Assembly (NCBI RefSeq): GCF_024868665.1
Contig: NC_079904.1
Coordinates: forward strand, 18,649,164-18,713,163
Direction: 5' to 3'
DNA: 64,000 bases
DNA from: Triplophysa rosa
Lineage: Eukaryota > Chordata > Actinopteri > Cypriniformes > Nemacheilidae
A model generated the notes under the pieces. The model worked only from the letters and a program-made list of their open reading frames with translations, did no database searches and was not told the origin of the DNA. Below are positions 46,801-59,399 of the stretch, piece after piece. Position 1 is the stretch's first letter. Every line of letters starts with the position of its first letter. The translations under genes and the position numbers were made by a program.

Positions 46801-49800
46801 ACACAATCTCCTAACATATGCTTCAGGAATAAAATATTTTGATAGAAATAACATTTCTGATGGATCTCGTAATAATATAAACATTGTGTCGTTGCGGAAT
46901 GGCAGATTCTGCAACGTGTGCAAACAACCTGCTACTACTTAAGTAAGGGATAATCCACAGCTAGCAGTGCGTTAAAGGGTTTTAATGCACGACGTGGAGG
47001 CCAAGAACCACCCGACGCGAAGCAGAGCTAGCTGTGGATTATCCCGCTTATACCATGGTCATTTGCCAAGTTAAATCTTTTATTGTTTAGTGAAATTTTA
47101 GATCAAACAGGTGAAAATTACAGTGATTTTGTCAGTTAAATTTCAAATGTAATCAAACTTACTGGAGCTACCTGTGCGTTAAAGGGTTTTAATGCACACC
47201 GTCCAGCCAATCAGAATATTGATTAGTATTCAAAAAGACCATGGTATAAACAACAACAACGTTCTGGGACAGATATGCAAGAGAAACAATATCCTTGCTG
47301 GAATTGTCTGTGTGTAATCCAATTTCAAGTCAACAACTCAGTCTAAACCATTCTGCAGGCAGACTCTTCCTACCTCCCATCTGTTCTCCTGATGGCTTCC
47401 GTAGAGGCATTAAAAGCTAACACTGATGCTTACTAACTGACTTTTACAAAATCCACATTATAGCATCCAAACTGAAAAAGAATTGTAAAGGGGGCCCACA
47501 CTTACCATTCCAGTTGCGTTCATGTGCTGGATAAGCTTGGGATCCTGAACAATGACCTGCTGCTGAGGAACTGAAATGGAGACAAATTTGTGCCATTTAC
47601 TTGGGCTCATATACACAGAGGGCAACAGACTAATCCACCGCACTGAAAAACTATGATCCATCACACAGAGAATTCTGTTTAAAAGTCATCTTTCGAAATA
47701 TCTTAATCTCAGGGGTCCTTAGGTCTGAGGGACTTTTAAGTCAGTTTTATAGTCAACCAAGTGAAGCTGTACATCTTCTCAAGATAAGTCTACTTGTTTA
47801 GAACCCTTCAAGACTCAAATCAAGGTAATATTAAATAGTCCATACCACAAACGTAATAGATTAATACTGATGTATGGCCGACTGTAAAAGTAATGCTTGC
47901 TGTATTAAGCATTTTCAATTTTCATAATGTACTTGTTGAGGTTGGGTCTTACCCTGCTGTGCTGGGGGCAGGAGCACTTGCTGTGGTTGGGTTTGTTGCT
48001 GTGTCTGCTGAGTTTGTTGGACCTGCCGTTGAGCCTGCTGCTGCTCCTCTGTGTGAAAACCTTCCACCGCCTTAGACTGCATCAACTTATTCTCCCATAG
48101 CTGCAGTGTAACAAGATGCATTCTTAATTTAACCATCTATTCAAGCAGCCAACAGGTGAATGATCAAAACGCATTTTACCGTTTTAAGCTCCATTAGGAC
48201 CTGTTCATCCACTCCCTCATCCAGGAAAAGCTCACGGACTTCATTAATAACATCATCCATCACCGATCTATACAGTTTAGGCTACAATAAAAGCAAACAA
48301 ATGTAATCCACTCATATTACTATTAAGCAGGACAGATTAACCCTTTCATGCAAAGTCACAGTTCAAAAAGCCAATCCTTGCATATGCATGAGTTCAGATG
48401 GCATAACTGTATATAAACTACTACAGGGGACACAAGTGCATTCATTGCACTATACGTCACATTGTAACAATCCGTTGTTTTTCTCATGCCCTGACCCTGA
48501 AACACATGATGGCAGGCATACTCTTTGCATTCACTTTGAAGACGCCTCGGAAGCAGATACAAAGATGGGACTGGGTCTTCAGTTATAAACCAGAAAGCAT
48601 ACCATCCACTCAAGCGGATGGGAAAAAAATCCCTACTCAGGTTTTCATATTTCTTGCATGAAAGGGTTAATGCACATCACTCATAGTTATACAGCAGGTG
48701 CAGTGCTCAATGTGATGCAGAAATCTTAATGTATGAATTGTAAAAGGAAAATTTCATGTATGCACATTACAGTGGTAGTTGGTAATTGACCAACAAAGCA
48801 CTTAGGTCTAAAAAATATCTGCTTCTTGACCCATGCAATTCAAAGTTTTTAACGTTAACAAAGAGCTGCAAATAACTAGAATCTTTTTTATTCAATGTAG
48901 GCTACATTCATTATAAGTGTTCATTTTTATATTCACTTTAACTTTGTTTTCCCATTTACAATTCCGCCACTTTTTAGGTTTTATTAATTGCAAAACAACC
49001 AATTTAGCGAGTCTCACTTTAGTATAGCGTAAGCATATTATTTGTAGTTAAACTACGCTAATACGGTAAATAATCCGCCGAGGTGCCGACACATGGTTAA
49101 CGTTACCTCACTAACGAAAATAAAACCATGATTAATTTTCCTGTTTTAGAGAAGCAGCTCTGCAGTGAACTGAAATACAGACTGCGTGGACAGGGGCCGA
49201 AGCTTTATAAATAGATACATCACGCTCCGGTAACGTATGTACATTTTTCCTGCTCGATTCGGAACCCGATGCATCTATTTGTAGCGCTTTAAACACGCAG
49301 GGCGGCCAATAAACAGCCACTGCATGTCGGAGACAGCAGTCACTCAAACGCATTGAAACGAAACAAAAAACAAGAAAAGCAGAACACGAGCACATCCGGA
49401 AAAGGTCATTTCGGAACAACCGAGCAAATACATTTCTCTCCCCTGAAAACCACCATTGCTACGGCAGCACGAATACGTTTTCCCGAGGCTTAAAAACACG
49501 GGTCAACCCTGTATATGAGCACGCAGCCTATGTCGTATCCTGTCCGTGGCTCGCGGCCCGTCCGCTCACTATTTAAAGCGCAGTCTGGTGTTTATATGCA
49601 GAGCCGTGACGTAGTGCTGGGTAGAACCTTCCCATCCCGGGCAGTCTATATTAGAGCGTCGGTATGGCTGTATAAAACCAAGCGCCTGGAAGAAGGAGGG
49701 TCAGAGGCGGAGAGAGACACACACAGGCAGAGAAGGGCGACGGCAGCCATGATGAAACAGCATTAGCCTTCACTGTAACACTCCATTCAGAGGTTTTATA

Positions 49801-50456
49801 GTGAAAGTCGGATCATGTCTGTTCATTTTTTGTGCATGACTTTCTGTATTTTAGGGGGAAATGTGCAACTCGATACTCTAAAAATGAAATGGTCAGGAAG
49901 ATAAATTCCGAAAATGGCAGTCGACATACGTATACAGCAAAGACTCTTGTTCCCATAATACGTGTAAACGTATTTTCTGGTTTTACATCTTTCCGATTAG
50001 CGCTCAGGATGGAAGGACGGTTTAGTAGCATACAAGAACATCGAATTACACTATTATTTCTATACATCCAAGTTACCTTTTATTTCCCGCATCCAACACG
50101 TTTTAATCGACCGCGTGAATACGTAATAAAAACCGTGTTAATGTTAAACAAAAATTTTCCAGCACATAATTAGATTTTAAGGTCGGCACCAGATTGACGG
50201 CATTTTGTTTAGAATTAACGGATCAGTGCAGCCGTATGACCCTATCACTAAACACTCACACACTTCCTTACACAGAGCTCACATGGATCAGATTTGACGT
50301 GTCCGGCTAAAATCTTTTATTTTTGAAATTGCCAAGTATGGGTTTGGTTAAAATGTTCTGAATCTAGCCACAATGCTTGGACACGTGTGTGATTTAGAGT
50401 ATGAGTGCCGTTTGTCTGATCCTTACCACTTGGTTCGAGTTAGCCGAGCTCGCCAT
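43812..50456 (-). CDS. gtf2a1: TFIIA alpha/beta precursor (GTF2A1), complete, ten exons
   Basis: Exons, in coding order: 50427-50456, 48180-48281, 47953-48100, 47506-47570, 45638-45713, 44992-45125, 44778-44879, 44390-44626, 44194-44283, 43812-43919. All have GT/AG borders and matching phases, giving 363 residues against about 376 in mammals. Residues 1-54 form the alpha-subunit helical part (MASSANSNQV, then PKLYRSVMDDVINEVRELFL). A Gln-rich spacer covers about 60-250. QVDG at 260-263 is a Taspase1-type cleavage site between Asp262 and Gly263. An acidic tract follows (264-298). The C-terminal beta-barrel part (about 304-363) ends in FSKAIGDAEW. TFIIA stabilises TBP on TATA promoters in the nucleus. 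The start is the only ATG at the expected N-terminus. Introns hold MITEs and a SINE but no break in coding sequence. Confidence 0.98.
45753..46354. mobile_element. Outer palindromic MITE in a gtf2a1 intron
   Basis: The ends TACACTCTTAAAA and TTTTTAGAGTGTA are inverted. The arms are rich in TTAACACA/TGTGTTA words. The uninterrupted palindrome would have had GTGTTCAGTTAACTGAACAC at its centre, and a second MITE sits at that TTAA. Confidence 0.8.
45913..46303. mobile_element. Inner hairpin MITE at a TTAA site
   Basis: Flanked by TTAA on both sides (45909-45912 and 46304-46307). The left arm starts AGGGATAACTTCACCC and contains TCATTTACTCACCTTCGAG; the right arm contains its approximate inverse. 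Two relatives with clearer arms lie at 51985-52240 and 56098-56398. Confidence 0.8.
46480..46791 (-). mobile_element. tRNA-derived SINE with triplicated head
   Basis: On the minus strand the head reads GGGGCAGTTGTGGCCTAATG, then GGTTAGAGAGTCGGACTC (box A region) and GCTGGTTCGATTCCCAGG (box B). The body follows, with a (GTGAA)-rich tail near 46485. The first 19-20 bases of the head are repeated three times in tandem (46734-46791). It lies in a gtf2a1 intron. Confidence 0.85.
46945..47251. mobile_element. Foldback MITE pair in a gtf2a1 intron
   Basis: GGGATAATCCACAGCTAGC (from 46959) is inverted as GCTAGCTGTGGATTATCCC (to 47046). TTATACCATGGTC (47049) is inverted at 47239-47251. GTTAAAGGGTTTTAATGCAC recurs twice. 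The arrangement is typical of a fish foldback element. Confidence 0.7.
48341..48666. mobile_element. piggyBac-like MITE, 326 bp
   Basis: Ends are CCCTTTCATGCAA and its inverse TTGCATGAAAGGG, directly bounded by TTAA on both sides (48337-48340 and 48667-48670). TTAA targets and CCC-starting ends are typical of piggyBac-type elements. It lies in the first coding intron of gtf2a1. Confidence 0.75.
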
Positions 50457-50740
50457 TATGAGCGCAGTGGGGGAAAAATACACAGCAAATATCAAGCAAG
50501 AACCCCAAAAAGCATTTAAAAAAAACACGAAAACATCTAAAACGCAGAAGACTATTGTTTAAAAGTTGCCGGTCTAAGTTTTAGAAATAAAAACACAGCT
50601 GTTTACGGTCTTATTCACAGTCCCAGGGCTGCTGTGCTCCCCAGCCGTCCGTCTTCTTCAGTCCTCTGCCTTTATATACTGAGCTACGCGAGACACAGGG
50701 CAGGGTCAAGCAGGCATACGGCGAAATATCGCGAGATTTC
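50457..50740 (-). promoter_or_regulatory. gtf2a1: gtf2a1 5' UTR and probable core promoter
   Basis: On the minus strand TATATAAA occurs at 50671-50678, placing a possible start of transcription near 50640-50650 and leaving a 5' leader of about 190 bases to the ATG at 50456. A CTCGCGA core (ATCTCGCGAT, about 50728-50738) lies about 50 bp further upstream, similar to the CGCG-box of many housekeeping promoters. The promoter role is inferred from motif position only. Confidence 0.5.
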
Positions 50741-52489
50741 AACACGCTCGTAATACAGGACGGTTTAGTCATCAGATCCTGGATCAGTACAGTCCTTGGA
50801 TAAATAATATGTATATGAAGGTGTGATATAGAGACTGCGCCCAGACCAGCCATCAAAGCCATTGTACATGTCAACGTAAACTGAGAAGTGAGACGTATAT
50901 GCTACGCTTATTTCTATTTTTTGTCAGACTGAAACTAGATCTTTCTATTGGACCGTTTAAATTGAAATGTCAATAAAAGCATTAACAAGAGTGTGTCAAC
51001 AAGCACACTTGTACATGTTATCTAGTTAACGCTCGTCATTTTTTGCTATGGGCGTGTGGGTTGTTTCTTGTTTTTTTCTGCACTGCAGATGTGGCAGCTG
51101 GTCATCAGGGCTCAGACCACAAGAGCACTACACTTGTTTTTTACTTTCAACACAAAAGAAAACACTAAACAAATTTCTATGTGTAGTAATAAACCCATGT
51201 TTTGTAGCATTATTTGTTTTAGTCTGCGCGCATTATAGTAATTATGCGCTTCTTGCATGAGATAATGGTTGCCTTTTGTATTAGAAGCCCCAATGTAGTT
51301 ATTTTTTTCACCACACGAGGGCAACGCATACCATTCAATTACCAACCACCGTTAGGTACATTTCTAAGATTAATGTTACACATTCTTATGCATTTGTTTT
51401 AAACAATGATTTTTTTAATGCTATTAAATTATTATGAATGACAAATGGTGTCAACGTTTTTAAGGTTAACAATTAAAAAAAGTTGAAATAGGGGAATGAG
51501 AACATTTACTTTCTTACTAGAAAGTTATGTTCAAAAGAGAGAGAGAGACAGAAAGCAGACACATTCACCCTGTGGTATGAGGATATAAACACACATTTTT
51601 CCTTTTCTCTAAACTTTAGGTCTCAAATATTAAAATTGATTTCATAGTCTTTATCTCATGACATTTCATCTAAACTAAAACATTTTTTGCACAAATATTT
51701 TTTCTCATCCTTCAGGAACGGAAAATACCCTCTTGATGTGTAAAAGTAGTAAAGTTATTAAAATACTTGATACATTTTATTAGAGTCCTTATGAAAAGAG
51801 TACAAGTACAGATTGCTTGTTTATGACTCCAGGAGTTGCATAGCAACAGAGCTGGCTCCAATACTACAGAGTGAAATCAGGGAGCTGGTGAATCCTGATG
51901 AAGCCTATGTTGCCTTTAATTATGAATAGAGCTCCAGTTTCTTGCAACCTGAATGCCATTAGCCACACCCAAACTCAATTTATCTTAAAGAGATAATTCA
52001 CTGAAACATAAAAATCCTGTTATCATTTATTTACCATCATGTAGATCAAAGCCTGTATTTGACTCTTTTTTGTGGTTTTCTATCCATATCGAAGTCAATG
52101 GTGGCCGTGTTGTTTGATTATCAACGTTCTTGAAAATAAATTCTTGTGTTCTGCAGAAGAAAGAAAATCATTCAGGTTCGGAATGACGTGAGGGTGAGTA
52201 AATTATGAAAATTATTCATTTTGGGGTGAACCCTTTAAGCCTGTAATAAATCAATGAAGGCTGAAGGCTTAACCAAATCAAATACAGTATAAATGTTTTA
52301 TTATATATTCTCTAAATTGTAAACAATATGGTATTTAATATGGTGTGATATTACTTGTTGTATTGTTACGTCTTAACAGAAAACCGCAAGCCTGTTACTT
52401 AAGTGGACTGTAGAACTCTCGTATGTAAATGTGTCACACTCCATGAAAACAACTTAATGACTCAATAACACAACTTCTAATTTTAAAAC
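50741..52489. other. Intergenic DNA between gtf2a1 and foxn3-like gene
   Basis: No supported gene. A short GA run lies near 51537-51548. A hairpin MITE occupies about 51985-52240. Confidence 0.45.
51985..52240. mobile_element. Hairpin MITE, diverged copy
   Basis: The left arm (AGATAATTCACTGAAACATAA, shifted) and right arm (ATTCATTTTGGGGTGAACCC) are approximate inverses. Related to 56098-56398 but more decayed. Confidence 0.65.
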
Positions 52490-55183
52490 TCTGATATTTT
52501 TATTATTGCAACTGGAAGACAATACATTACATAAACATTATTTTAAGTTTCAGGAGAAATATGTGGAAAAGTAACATGTCGTGACACTCTTGTCACAGAG
52601 ACAGTGTGGTTATTTACATGTATTGATGAAATAGTTTGATATTGTTCTTTGGCAATACAATTGCACACCAAGGAAATAGACAGCTTTATACTCATACAGC
52701 ATTGGCATTGACTGTATTGAAAATAGACCTGGTCAAATACATATTCATCATGACTCCATTGTGCTGTATATACCAGATCACTAGTGACTTAAAGTACAAG
52801 GACAAAAAACATATTTGGCAAAACAAACATCAACAACTTTGACAAAATCCTTATATTATTTTACATATAATTCCAGAGGCAGTGAGAGTTTCCCAATAAA
52901 TAGGTCATGCATATTTTCTCCCCCTTTTATTTTATATGGATTTGTATGAGTCAGTTTAAAATAGTGTTTTTGGTACACCAAAACAAAGGTAATTTTATGG
53001 GACAGGCATGAATTTAAAGCAAAACTGTAGCAGCATTTTGCCTAAATCAAATACAGCAGGGACGAATCATGTTCTTTCATGCTGCGTGTTTTTATCTCAA
53101 AGCACTTGTTTTTCGCTACTCACACAGCTAACCAGCACCTACTCCACCACTCCAAAAATACCCCACTATACCCCTGCTGAAGACTTATAGGGCTATTTTA
53201 CTATTAAAAAAGTGCTGAAATACTGAAGGAGATCAAAGTATTTCAAAGGACTGATATGTGCTCCTCTCCCATGGTGAACACATAACATTCAGAAACGTTT
53301 CATACACTGTGTGTTAAACAGAAGTGGAGTGTAAACATGATAGATGCTGCATAACAAAGTTACGGTGATGGCAAGTGAGGACCCAAGCAGCCAACAATGC
53401 CATGGGACGACCATGCATTCAGTTTCACAGATAAAGTTTGTGAGAGGTGATGCGGAGAGGGGTACTTTAACTGAGATAAAGGGAACATCCCAGCACAGGC
53501 ATAATTTTTTAACTGTTGAACCACTGAGTCGCAAACTGTAAATCATTTGAAATAGACTCGAAGTTTGACATTCCTCTCTATCGCAAAGCAGTGCAACAAG
53601 GATTATCCCAATTCACCCACTACAGCCAACTCTAATTCCTTGTCAAACTATTTCAGTACAATTTATGATATCAATGATGCAGGTTTCACAATGAAAAAAC
53701 GTTAACAGAGTATTTAACAGTTACAAAAGAACATAACAGACATCCAAGCACATGAACTAAAGGCAGGCACAACCTTAAAGGGTGTACAGAGTGGTGGATC
53801 ATTTAACACTGAGTATTAACAACATCAGAACACTTACAGCAATGAATTGAAAAGGACCACCAAAACCGAGGACCACCAAATAGGCAAAATCAGTTTCACC
53901 TTATCCAATACAAGGCAGATCTCTTTGTTAACAGGTTTAGACTCTTCCTCTGGAAGAGTTGTCTGCCATATAAGAGATACGAATTAAAAAAGAATGAAGA
54001 AAGAAGCCAATGCTTTAAGAGATGCCTGCTAGGCTGTCTCTCTGTTTTCTCGTAAGAAAATAAGCCATGCCTCATGCTAAATATCTATCTTACATGATCT
54101 TTCATTAAAAAAAGAAAATACTTCTTTCTTATATGTACAAGCACCCATGCAATATAACTGAAAAAAAAACATAAGGCAAAATCTGCCTTCCGTAAAAAGG
54201 GAGTAGCTTTTTACAGTGTTATCCTGACAGGACAAATTGCTTGAATTGTGATGAAGAATAAAAAAATGAAGCAAATCAAAAATACAAATTAATTACAAAA
54301 ACATTTTGGCAAAACTTGATAGAACACAATAGGCATTGCTTAAAAAACACAGATCAGTTTTAGTGTGCTTCAAACAGGACCCAGCATCATTAATGTTTTG
54401 AACATCAAAATCCAGAAGTGGTATATTGCATTTGACCTTCATGTTTCCACAGGCCATTTTTCCTCAGAAACATTTGCTGCTTAATAAATATAATATATTT
54501 GCCTTTTGGATATTTTTTATATAGATTGGCATTTCCACTTTTTAAAACTATTATTGGTCTTCCTAAGTGTGCATGGATTAGCTGCACTGTCATCAACGGG
54601 TATCATCTTTGGCACACTTGAGAGCAGCATACAAAATCTCTGTTTAACTTTCAAACTTACAACTAGAAGGATTGCTACAACATAACCAAAGGTGCACTCA
54701 GTATTTTTTTGTTGCCATATGCAAATGGTCTTGGAATGACACTTACTAGTGTCGATGCAAACAATACAATTGCACATTGTGTAAAAACAATTCTTTTCGG
54801 TTAACAGTTCTATTTTAGAAGTGTAATACTCATGGTCAGCCATCATAATTCGTCATAATTCCATGAGCTATAATAGAGAGGTTATTGAGATAAAGGGATT
54901 AGAGCGGGAATAATTTTGTGATCAACCTGCCATCCCCCATGAGTCATGTAAAATAAAATAAATCACTCACTCATTTAATTACAAATATTATGTAATTTTT
55001 CAAAAGTACTATAATTTTTTTCAGGGGTAAAGCTTTTCTAGAGGGAAAATAATTGCTGCGTGCACCTCTTTTTTAAATTTTTTAAATTGTTCGGTAGACT
55101 TGATGAAATAAAAAAACATTTTTGCACTCAAATGACCAAAACTTTACTATGGCTTTTTTCCATCTTCACACAATCACACACAG

Positions 55184-55225
<42 letters not shown>

Positions 55226-55424
55226 ACACGCACACGCACACACACACACGCACACACGCACACACGCACACAAAACAACAATGGACATGAGAATCTTTCA
55301 CCCAGAAATAAAATTTAAAACAGGACGACAGTGATTTTATTGATATTGCAACAACTGACTAGATTCACCTGATATCCTGGAACAGAAGTATTTAGATCTG
55401 CATTAACCATACTTTCATTCATCA
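52490..55424 (-). other. Possible long foxn3 3' untranslated region
   Basis: Repeat-poor sequence after the foxn3-like stop codon. A minus-strand AATAAA lies near 52500-52505. A (CA)n run lies at 55169-55271. A long 3' UTR would fit FOXN3, but the extent is an inference that transcript data would settle. Confidence 0.35.
55169..55271. repeat. (CA)n microsatellite
   Basis: CA dinucleotides with CG interruptions, about 100 bp. Confidence 0.95.
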
Positions 55425-58400
55425 CTAATCTTTCACTTCCTCTTTCAGCTCCTTCTGATTTTTACATGCACGCTGACCGTTTTTATTCACACTGGCATGC
55501 ACGCCGGCCAGGTGAAGCAAAGACCCTGCAGCCTCCTTCATCTCCTCATCTTCTTGCTCATTTCCCAGAAGCTTTTCCGCCCGCCTCTTCTTCAGGGGAA
55601 GTGTGTCGTCTGGGGTCCGTACGTGACCTTTGGTCCACAGCAGTCTTCTGCGCTGGAGTAGGAGGTGGGAAGGAGGTGGTTTAGTGTCCAGCGGAAAGTC
55701 TTTTTGTTCCTCCTTGACCTCAGTGACCATCACCTCCTGACCGTGGCTGTAGGCAGAGAGGGATCCCTGAGTGGAGCAGGAGGAGAGGGGGGAAGAAATG
55801 TCCCTCTTTGTACTCAGGGACTGCGAGCTGCTGTATGTGTGATCCTCCTGTTGATCATCGCTGGGAGGAGGCGAGTCACTGTGCAGACCATTTTTACCCC
55901 GTGTCAGAAAGTCGCCCAGGGCAGATCTGATACAGAGAGAGGCAAATAAAATAATTAAATTACATGAAATATATTTTATTTATGCAAGTGAAAGATGCTT
56001 TAATCCAAAGCAAATTTTAGAGGAACAGAGTGTCTTAATTTTATTTATTTCTCCATGGAAAGGAATTATTGTTGGCAGTACCATGCTATTTCATTGCTTA
56101 AAGGGATACTTCACCCAAAAATGAAAATTCTGTCATATTTTACTCACCCTCAGATTGTTCCAAACCTGTATACATTTCTTTGTTTGGCTGAACACACAGG
56201 AAGATATTTGCAAGAATGTCAGATCTTATTCCCCATTTACTTCCATATAGGGAAAATAAATACTGTGGGAGTCAATGGGGCATAAGATCTGACATCCTTC
56301 CAAATATCTTCCTGTGTCTTCAGCAAAACAAAGAAATGTATACAGGTTTGGAGTAAATGATGACAGAATTTTCATTTTTGGGTGAAGTATCCATTTAAAT
56401 ATGTTTTCCAATAAAAATATCTAAACATTTTTAAAACTTGAAGCAACACTTAAAAAGATATTTTTAGCAAATTGCTTTTTTTAAACGATTGGTAAAAAAC
56501 AACATTACACAAGCTGTTAAATGTTATCCATTTGCAGGCTCTGTGAATGAGTCTTGTAAGAGTGTACTAGGTACTAACCTCACAGCTGTTGTCCTCCTGC
56601 TCACAGGACTCAAGGGAAGGGGTCTGATAACTGGAAAGAGCCCTTGAGTGGCCATTCGTGAGCCATGCTGTATCACTCTCTGTGGAACTGGCGAACAAAA
56701 AAATCCTCTGTTACAACTCAAGGTTGTTATACATGAATTGTGCCAAACATTATACAGCACCATGCACTCAACCTTTCTTCAGATGTACATAGGACCTTCT
56801 TTTTGTATAGCTGGATAATGAAGAGTTTGGTTCCAAAATGAGATCACGTTTTTTATTATTGTGGCAAGGGGGGCGTGGTTCAGCGAAGACTGCAGCAGGA
56901 GAGAGAGTGAGGAGACGAGCGGTGAGTGAGTGGCGCTCGCACAAATAATGAACACCTGTGCCTTATTCCAGTAACTGGCGTGGAGAGGCTTAAAAGCCAG
57001 CAAGGCAGAGACAGTCGGGGAGAGAGACCGGAGCTGACGGCTGGATACGCGGAACTCTGGACGAGCGAGCTGGGAACTGAAGCGAAAGGCTCGGAGCCAG
57101 TAAAGACTGTTTCATCCACGGAAGTGGGAGTTTTTGATTTATGCGCGTACAGCGCTTGTGTATAGTATTAAGGAATAAACTTTGTAGTCGTCAGCTCTAC
57201 CCTGATTCCAGCCTCTTCCTTCCTATTTCCCTTGAACTCTTGTTACAATTATGTTATGTTTTTATTGTGTTAGTTAGCTGTATTTTTTTTAGTTATGACT
57301 TAAATCAAAACAAACCAACTGCAGTTTAATTGATATTTATTGGAATGCACAATAAAAAACATTATTTAAAGAAAAAAGTTTTAAAAACTGAGTTCTCATT
57401 TTTGAACCAAACTCTTCATATGTAGACAGGTTTGTATCATATGTGTTCCCCATTTTACAAGCCACGGAACACAAAGAATGCCAATACAGTCTTAACCTAG
57501 TATTTGTTGTGCTCACACAGCATCTCTGCACTTTTGGCTCTCTACTGGTGGTTCTATCTATGGACAGCAGGGTAAAACATAGCTACATGCAAAACATAAA
57601 ACTTCAAAAAAAGTGATCATTTGAAACTCAATATAAAACTTGAAGTAAAATCTATCTAATATTTGGGAGAACATAACAGAACAAATGCTTCATATGAACA
57701 TAAAAGACTCTTCAAGAAACACCCAAACAGTCATATAGGATTGGAACAACAAGAGGTAATGAGTAAACAAGGGGTGGTGATTTGTATTGGGTTGTATTGT
57801 GGCTTAAAGACACAAAAAAGGGGCAGAGAGACAGGCTTTGTCCGAAATCGCCCACTATACCCTCATTCACTATTCCCTACAGTTCACTAATATGAATTTG
57901 GACACCACTAAAAATGGATGTACCCTCAAATAATGCACTATATTAGGGTATAGGGGGCTATTTCGGACACAGCCACAGTCTTCACAACTGTCCAGTCACT
58001 CACAAACTGTAAGCACACTGCCATTGGCTAGTTGCAAGTTTAAGCAAATTGGCCTTGAGCCAAGACTGTCCAGTTGAGCACACGACACTTACACAAGCAC
58101 ACTGAGCTCTTTTCTTCTATGTATACAGCCATCAAGACATTCACATCACTCAAAAGCCAATAGCCTTGTTCAGACACTTTTCACAGGCAGCTCTGCCTCC
58201 ATTATTCCATTATCAAGAGCAGACGAGAAGAAGAGAGGAGCCACTACAGACAGATAATGTATCCATTTCCTTCCATTTAGCTGTTCACTGTGGAGTGGAA
58301 AGGAAGCACCCTGATTGGAATCGAATGGACATTTAAACTGCTGGGACACCAACAGGGAGTGAAACAGAGGCAATGAAAGATGAAGCAGTTGTGGGAAATG

Positions 58401-58911
58401 AGAGAATCGGTGGCAAAAATAATAATGATACAAAGTTAATCTGTAGGTTCAAAGGCAGGTATTTGAGATATAAAGAGTTGTGTTCTTATCAAAATCAAGG
58501 GTCTCTTAGAAAAAGAAGAGAAAATGATTTATGGATCACATGCAGATACCAGGGAGAGGTCTGTATGAGGGGGTTTGTGGCCATATGAACAATTCAATCC
58601 CTTTAAGAAATTTAATCCCTTTTAAGAAACGTACATTGCATTAGTGGTGTAGTTAAATTTTTTTGAGAATCCACTTTTACAGAAAGAAACACCTTTAACA
58701 AATTGATCAAAATATTCATTTTTGCAATAATGGTGCTGCACTTTTAAAAATTATCTCTAGATTAAGAATGGTCCTCCATCTAATACCACCTGCAAACAAT
58801 AACAATGAGATCTTTAAGTCTGTGTCACTAAAGAAAAATGTATAGTCTTTACCTTGTAAGAACACACCTCCATTTTTTCTGAAGAGTGGACTTCCTGGCC
58901 AGAGTCGAGGA
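55425..58911 (-). CDS. foxn3: Forkhead protein foxn3-like, last three coding exons (partial)
   Basis: Exons in coding order: 58853-58911, 56579-56687, 55425-55926, with AG/GT borders and matching phases (one leftover base into two, then two into one). The joined reading gives PRLWPGSPLFRKNGGVFLQ, then VPQRVIQHGSRMATQGLFP, then SALGDFLTRGKNG and a serine-rich stretch. It closes with EDEEMKEAAGSLLHLAGVHA and a basic tail before TAG. The EMKEAAGSLLHLAG block is the C-terminal signature of FOXN3 (and close to FOXN2). FOXN3 is a nuclear forkhead repressor linked to checkpoint and metabolic control. The 59-bp exon may be an alternative exon, as known for this family. The forkhead domain exons would lie beyond the right edge. 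Confidence 0.85.
56098..56398. mobile_element. Hairpin MITE, well preserved
   Basis: TTAAAGGGATACTTCACCC with AAAAATGAAAATTCTGTCAT at the left, and the inverse ATGACAGAATTTTCATTTTT and GGGTGAAGTATCCATTTAA at the right. A typical cyprinid foldback element, in a foxn3 intron. Confidence 0.9.
56817..57421. mobile_element. GAAGAGTTTGG hairpin MITE split by a solo LTR
   Basis: The left arm (GAAGAGTTTGGTTCCAAAAT, 56819) is matched by the inverse right arm (AACCAAACTCTTCATATG, to 57421). The interior words match the intact copy at 31456-31586. The LTR at 56860-57248 separates the arms. Confidence 0.85.
56860..57248 (+). mobile_element. Solo LTR with perfect ATTAT duplication
   Basis: The 389-bp unit starts TGTGGCAAGGGGGGCG and ends CTCTTGTTACA. 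ATTAT flanks both ends (56855-56859 and 57249-57253). A TATA-like TTAAAAGCC (about 56990) and GGAATAAAC polyadenylation region (about 57171) fit an LTR with GC-rich U3/R. No internal genes remain. A Gypsy-type origin is likely from the 5-bp duplication but not proven. Confidence 0.9.
57254..58852. other. foxn3 intron sequence
   Basis: No exon recognised. Holds the right arm of the split MITE, then AT-rich sequence and the MITE at 57838-57970. Confidence 0.45.
57838..57970. mobile_element. Short hairpin MITE, TGTCCGAAAT type
   Basis: TGTCCGAAATCGCCCACTAT at the left is matched by the inverse right end (GGGGGCTATTTCGGACAC). The whole unit folds on itself. Confidence 0.8.
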
Positions 58912-59399
58912 CTGTGGAATAAAACCAGAGAAAACGAGACAGAGAGAGGGAATTCAAAAGTGATACACTGCTGGAAAACAGTAATTCAATTACATTTAAA
59001 ACACTTTAAAAACGCATTACACACTTTAGTCAAACATTGATAAAGGTGGAGTGAACTCTGATGAGGGAATGAGAAGAATGAGAATCTGATGTTGTGGAAT
59101 GCAGACTGCAGGTACTGGAGTCTGATCGAACTAATACAGTCATTCAAGCGAGGTTTAGAAACCATATTATTTCCACGATCACTCATTACAGTCCAAAGCA
59201 ATGGATTCAAATGGCTTCCATTTACAATAACAGAGTCCATTATCTCTTCCCTTAGGTGGTAGACTACTTCTTTATCCCTCATACAGTGCTTAAGGATATA
59301 GTATGAGGGCTAAAGAAGTAGAGATGTGGGTAGACTTTATTTTAAAGACTTTATTTTAAAGTGTCCCTTTTACAATGTATATACTGTACATTAAGTAAT
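58912..59399. other. foxn3 intron sequence
   Basis: Starts with the polypyrimidine tract and acceptor of the 59-bp exon on the minus strand. Otherwise nothing recognised. Confidence 0.4.
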
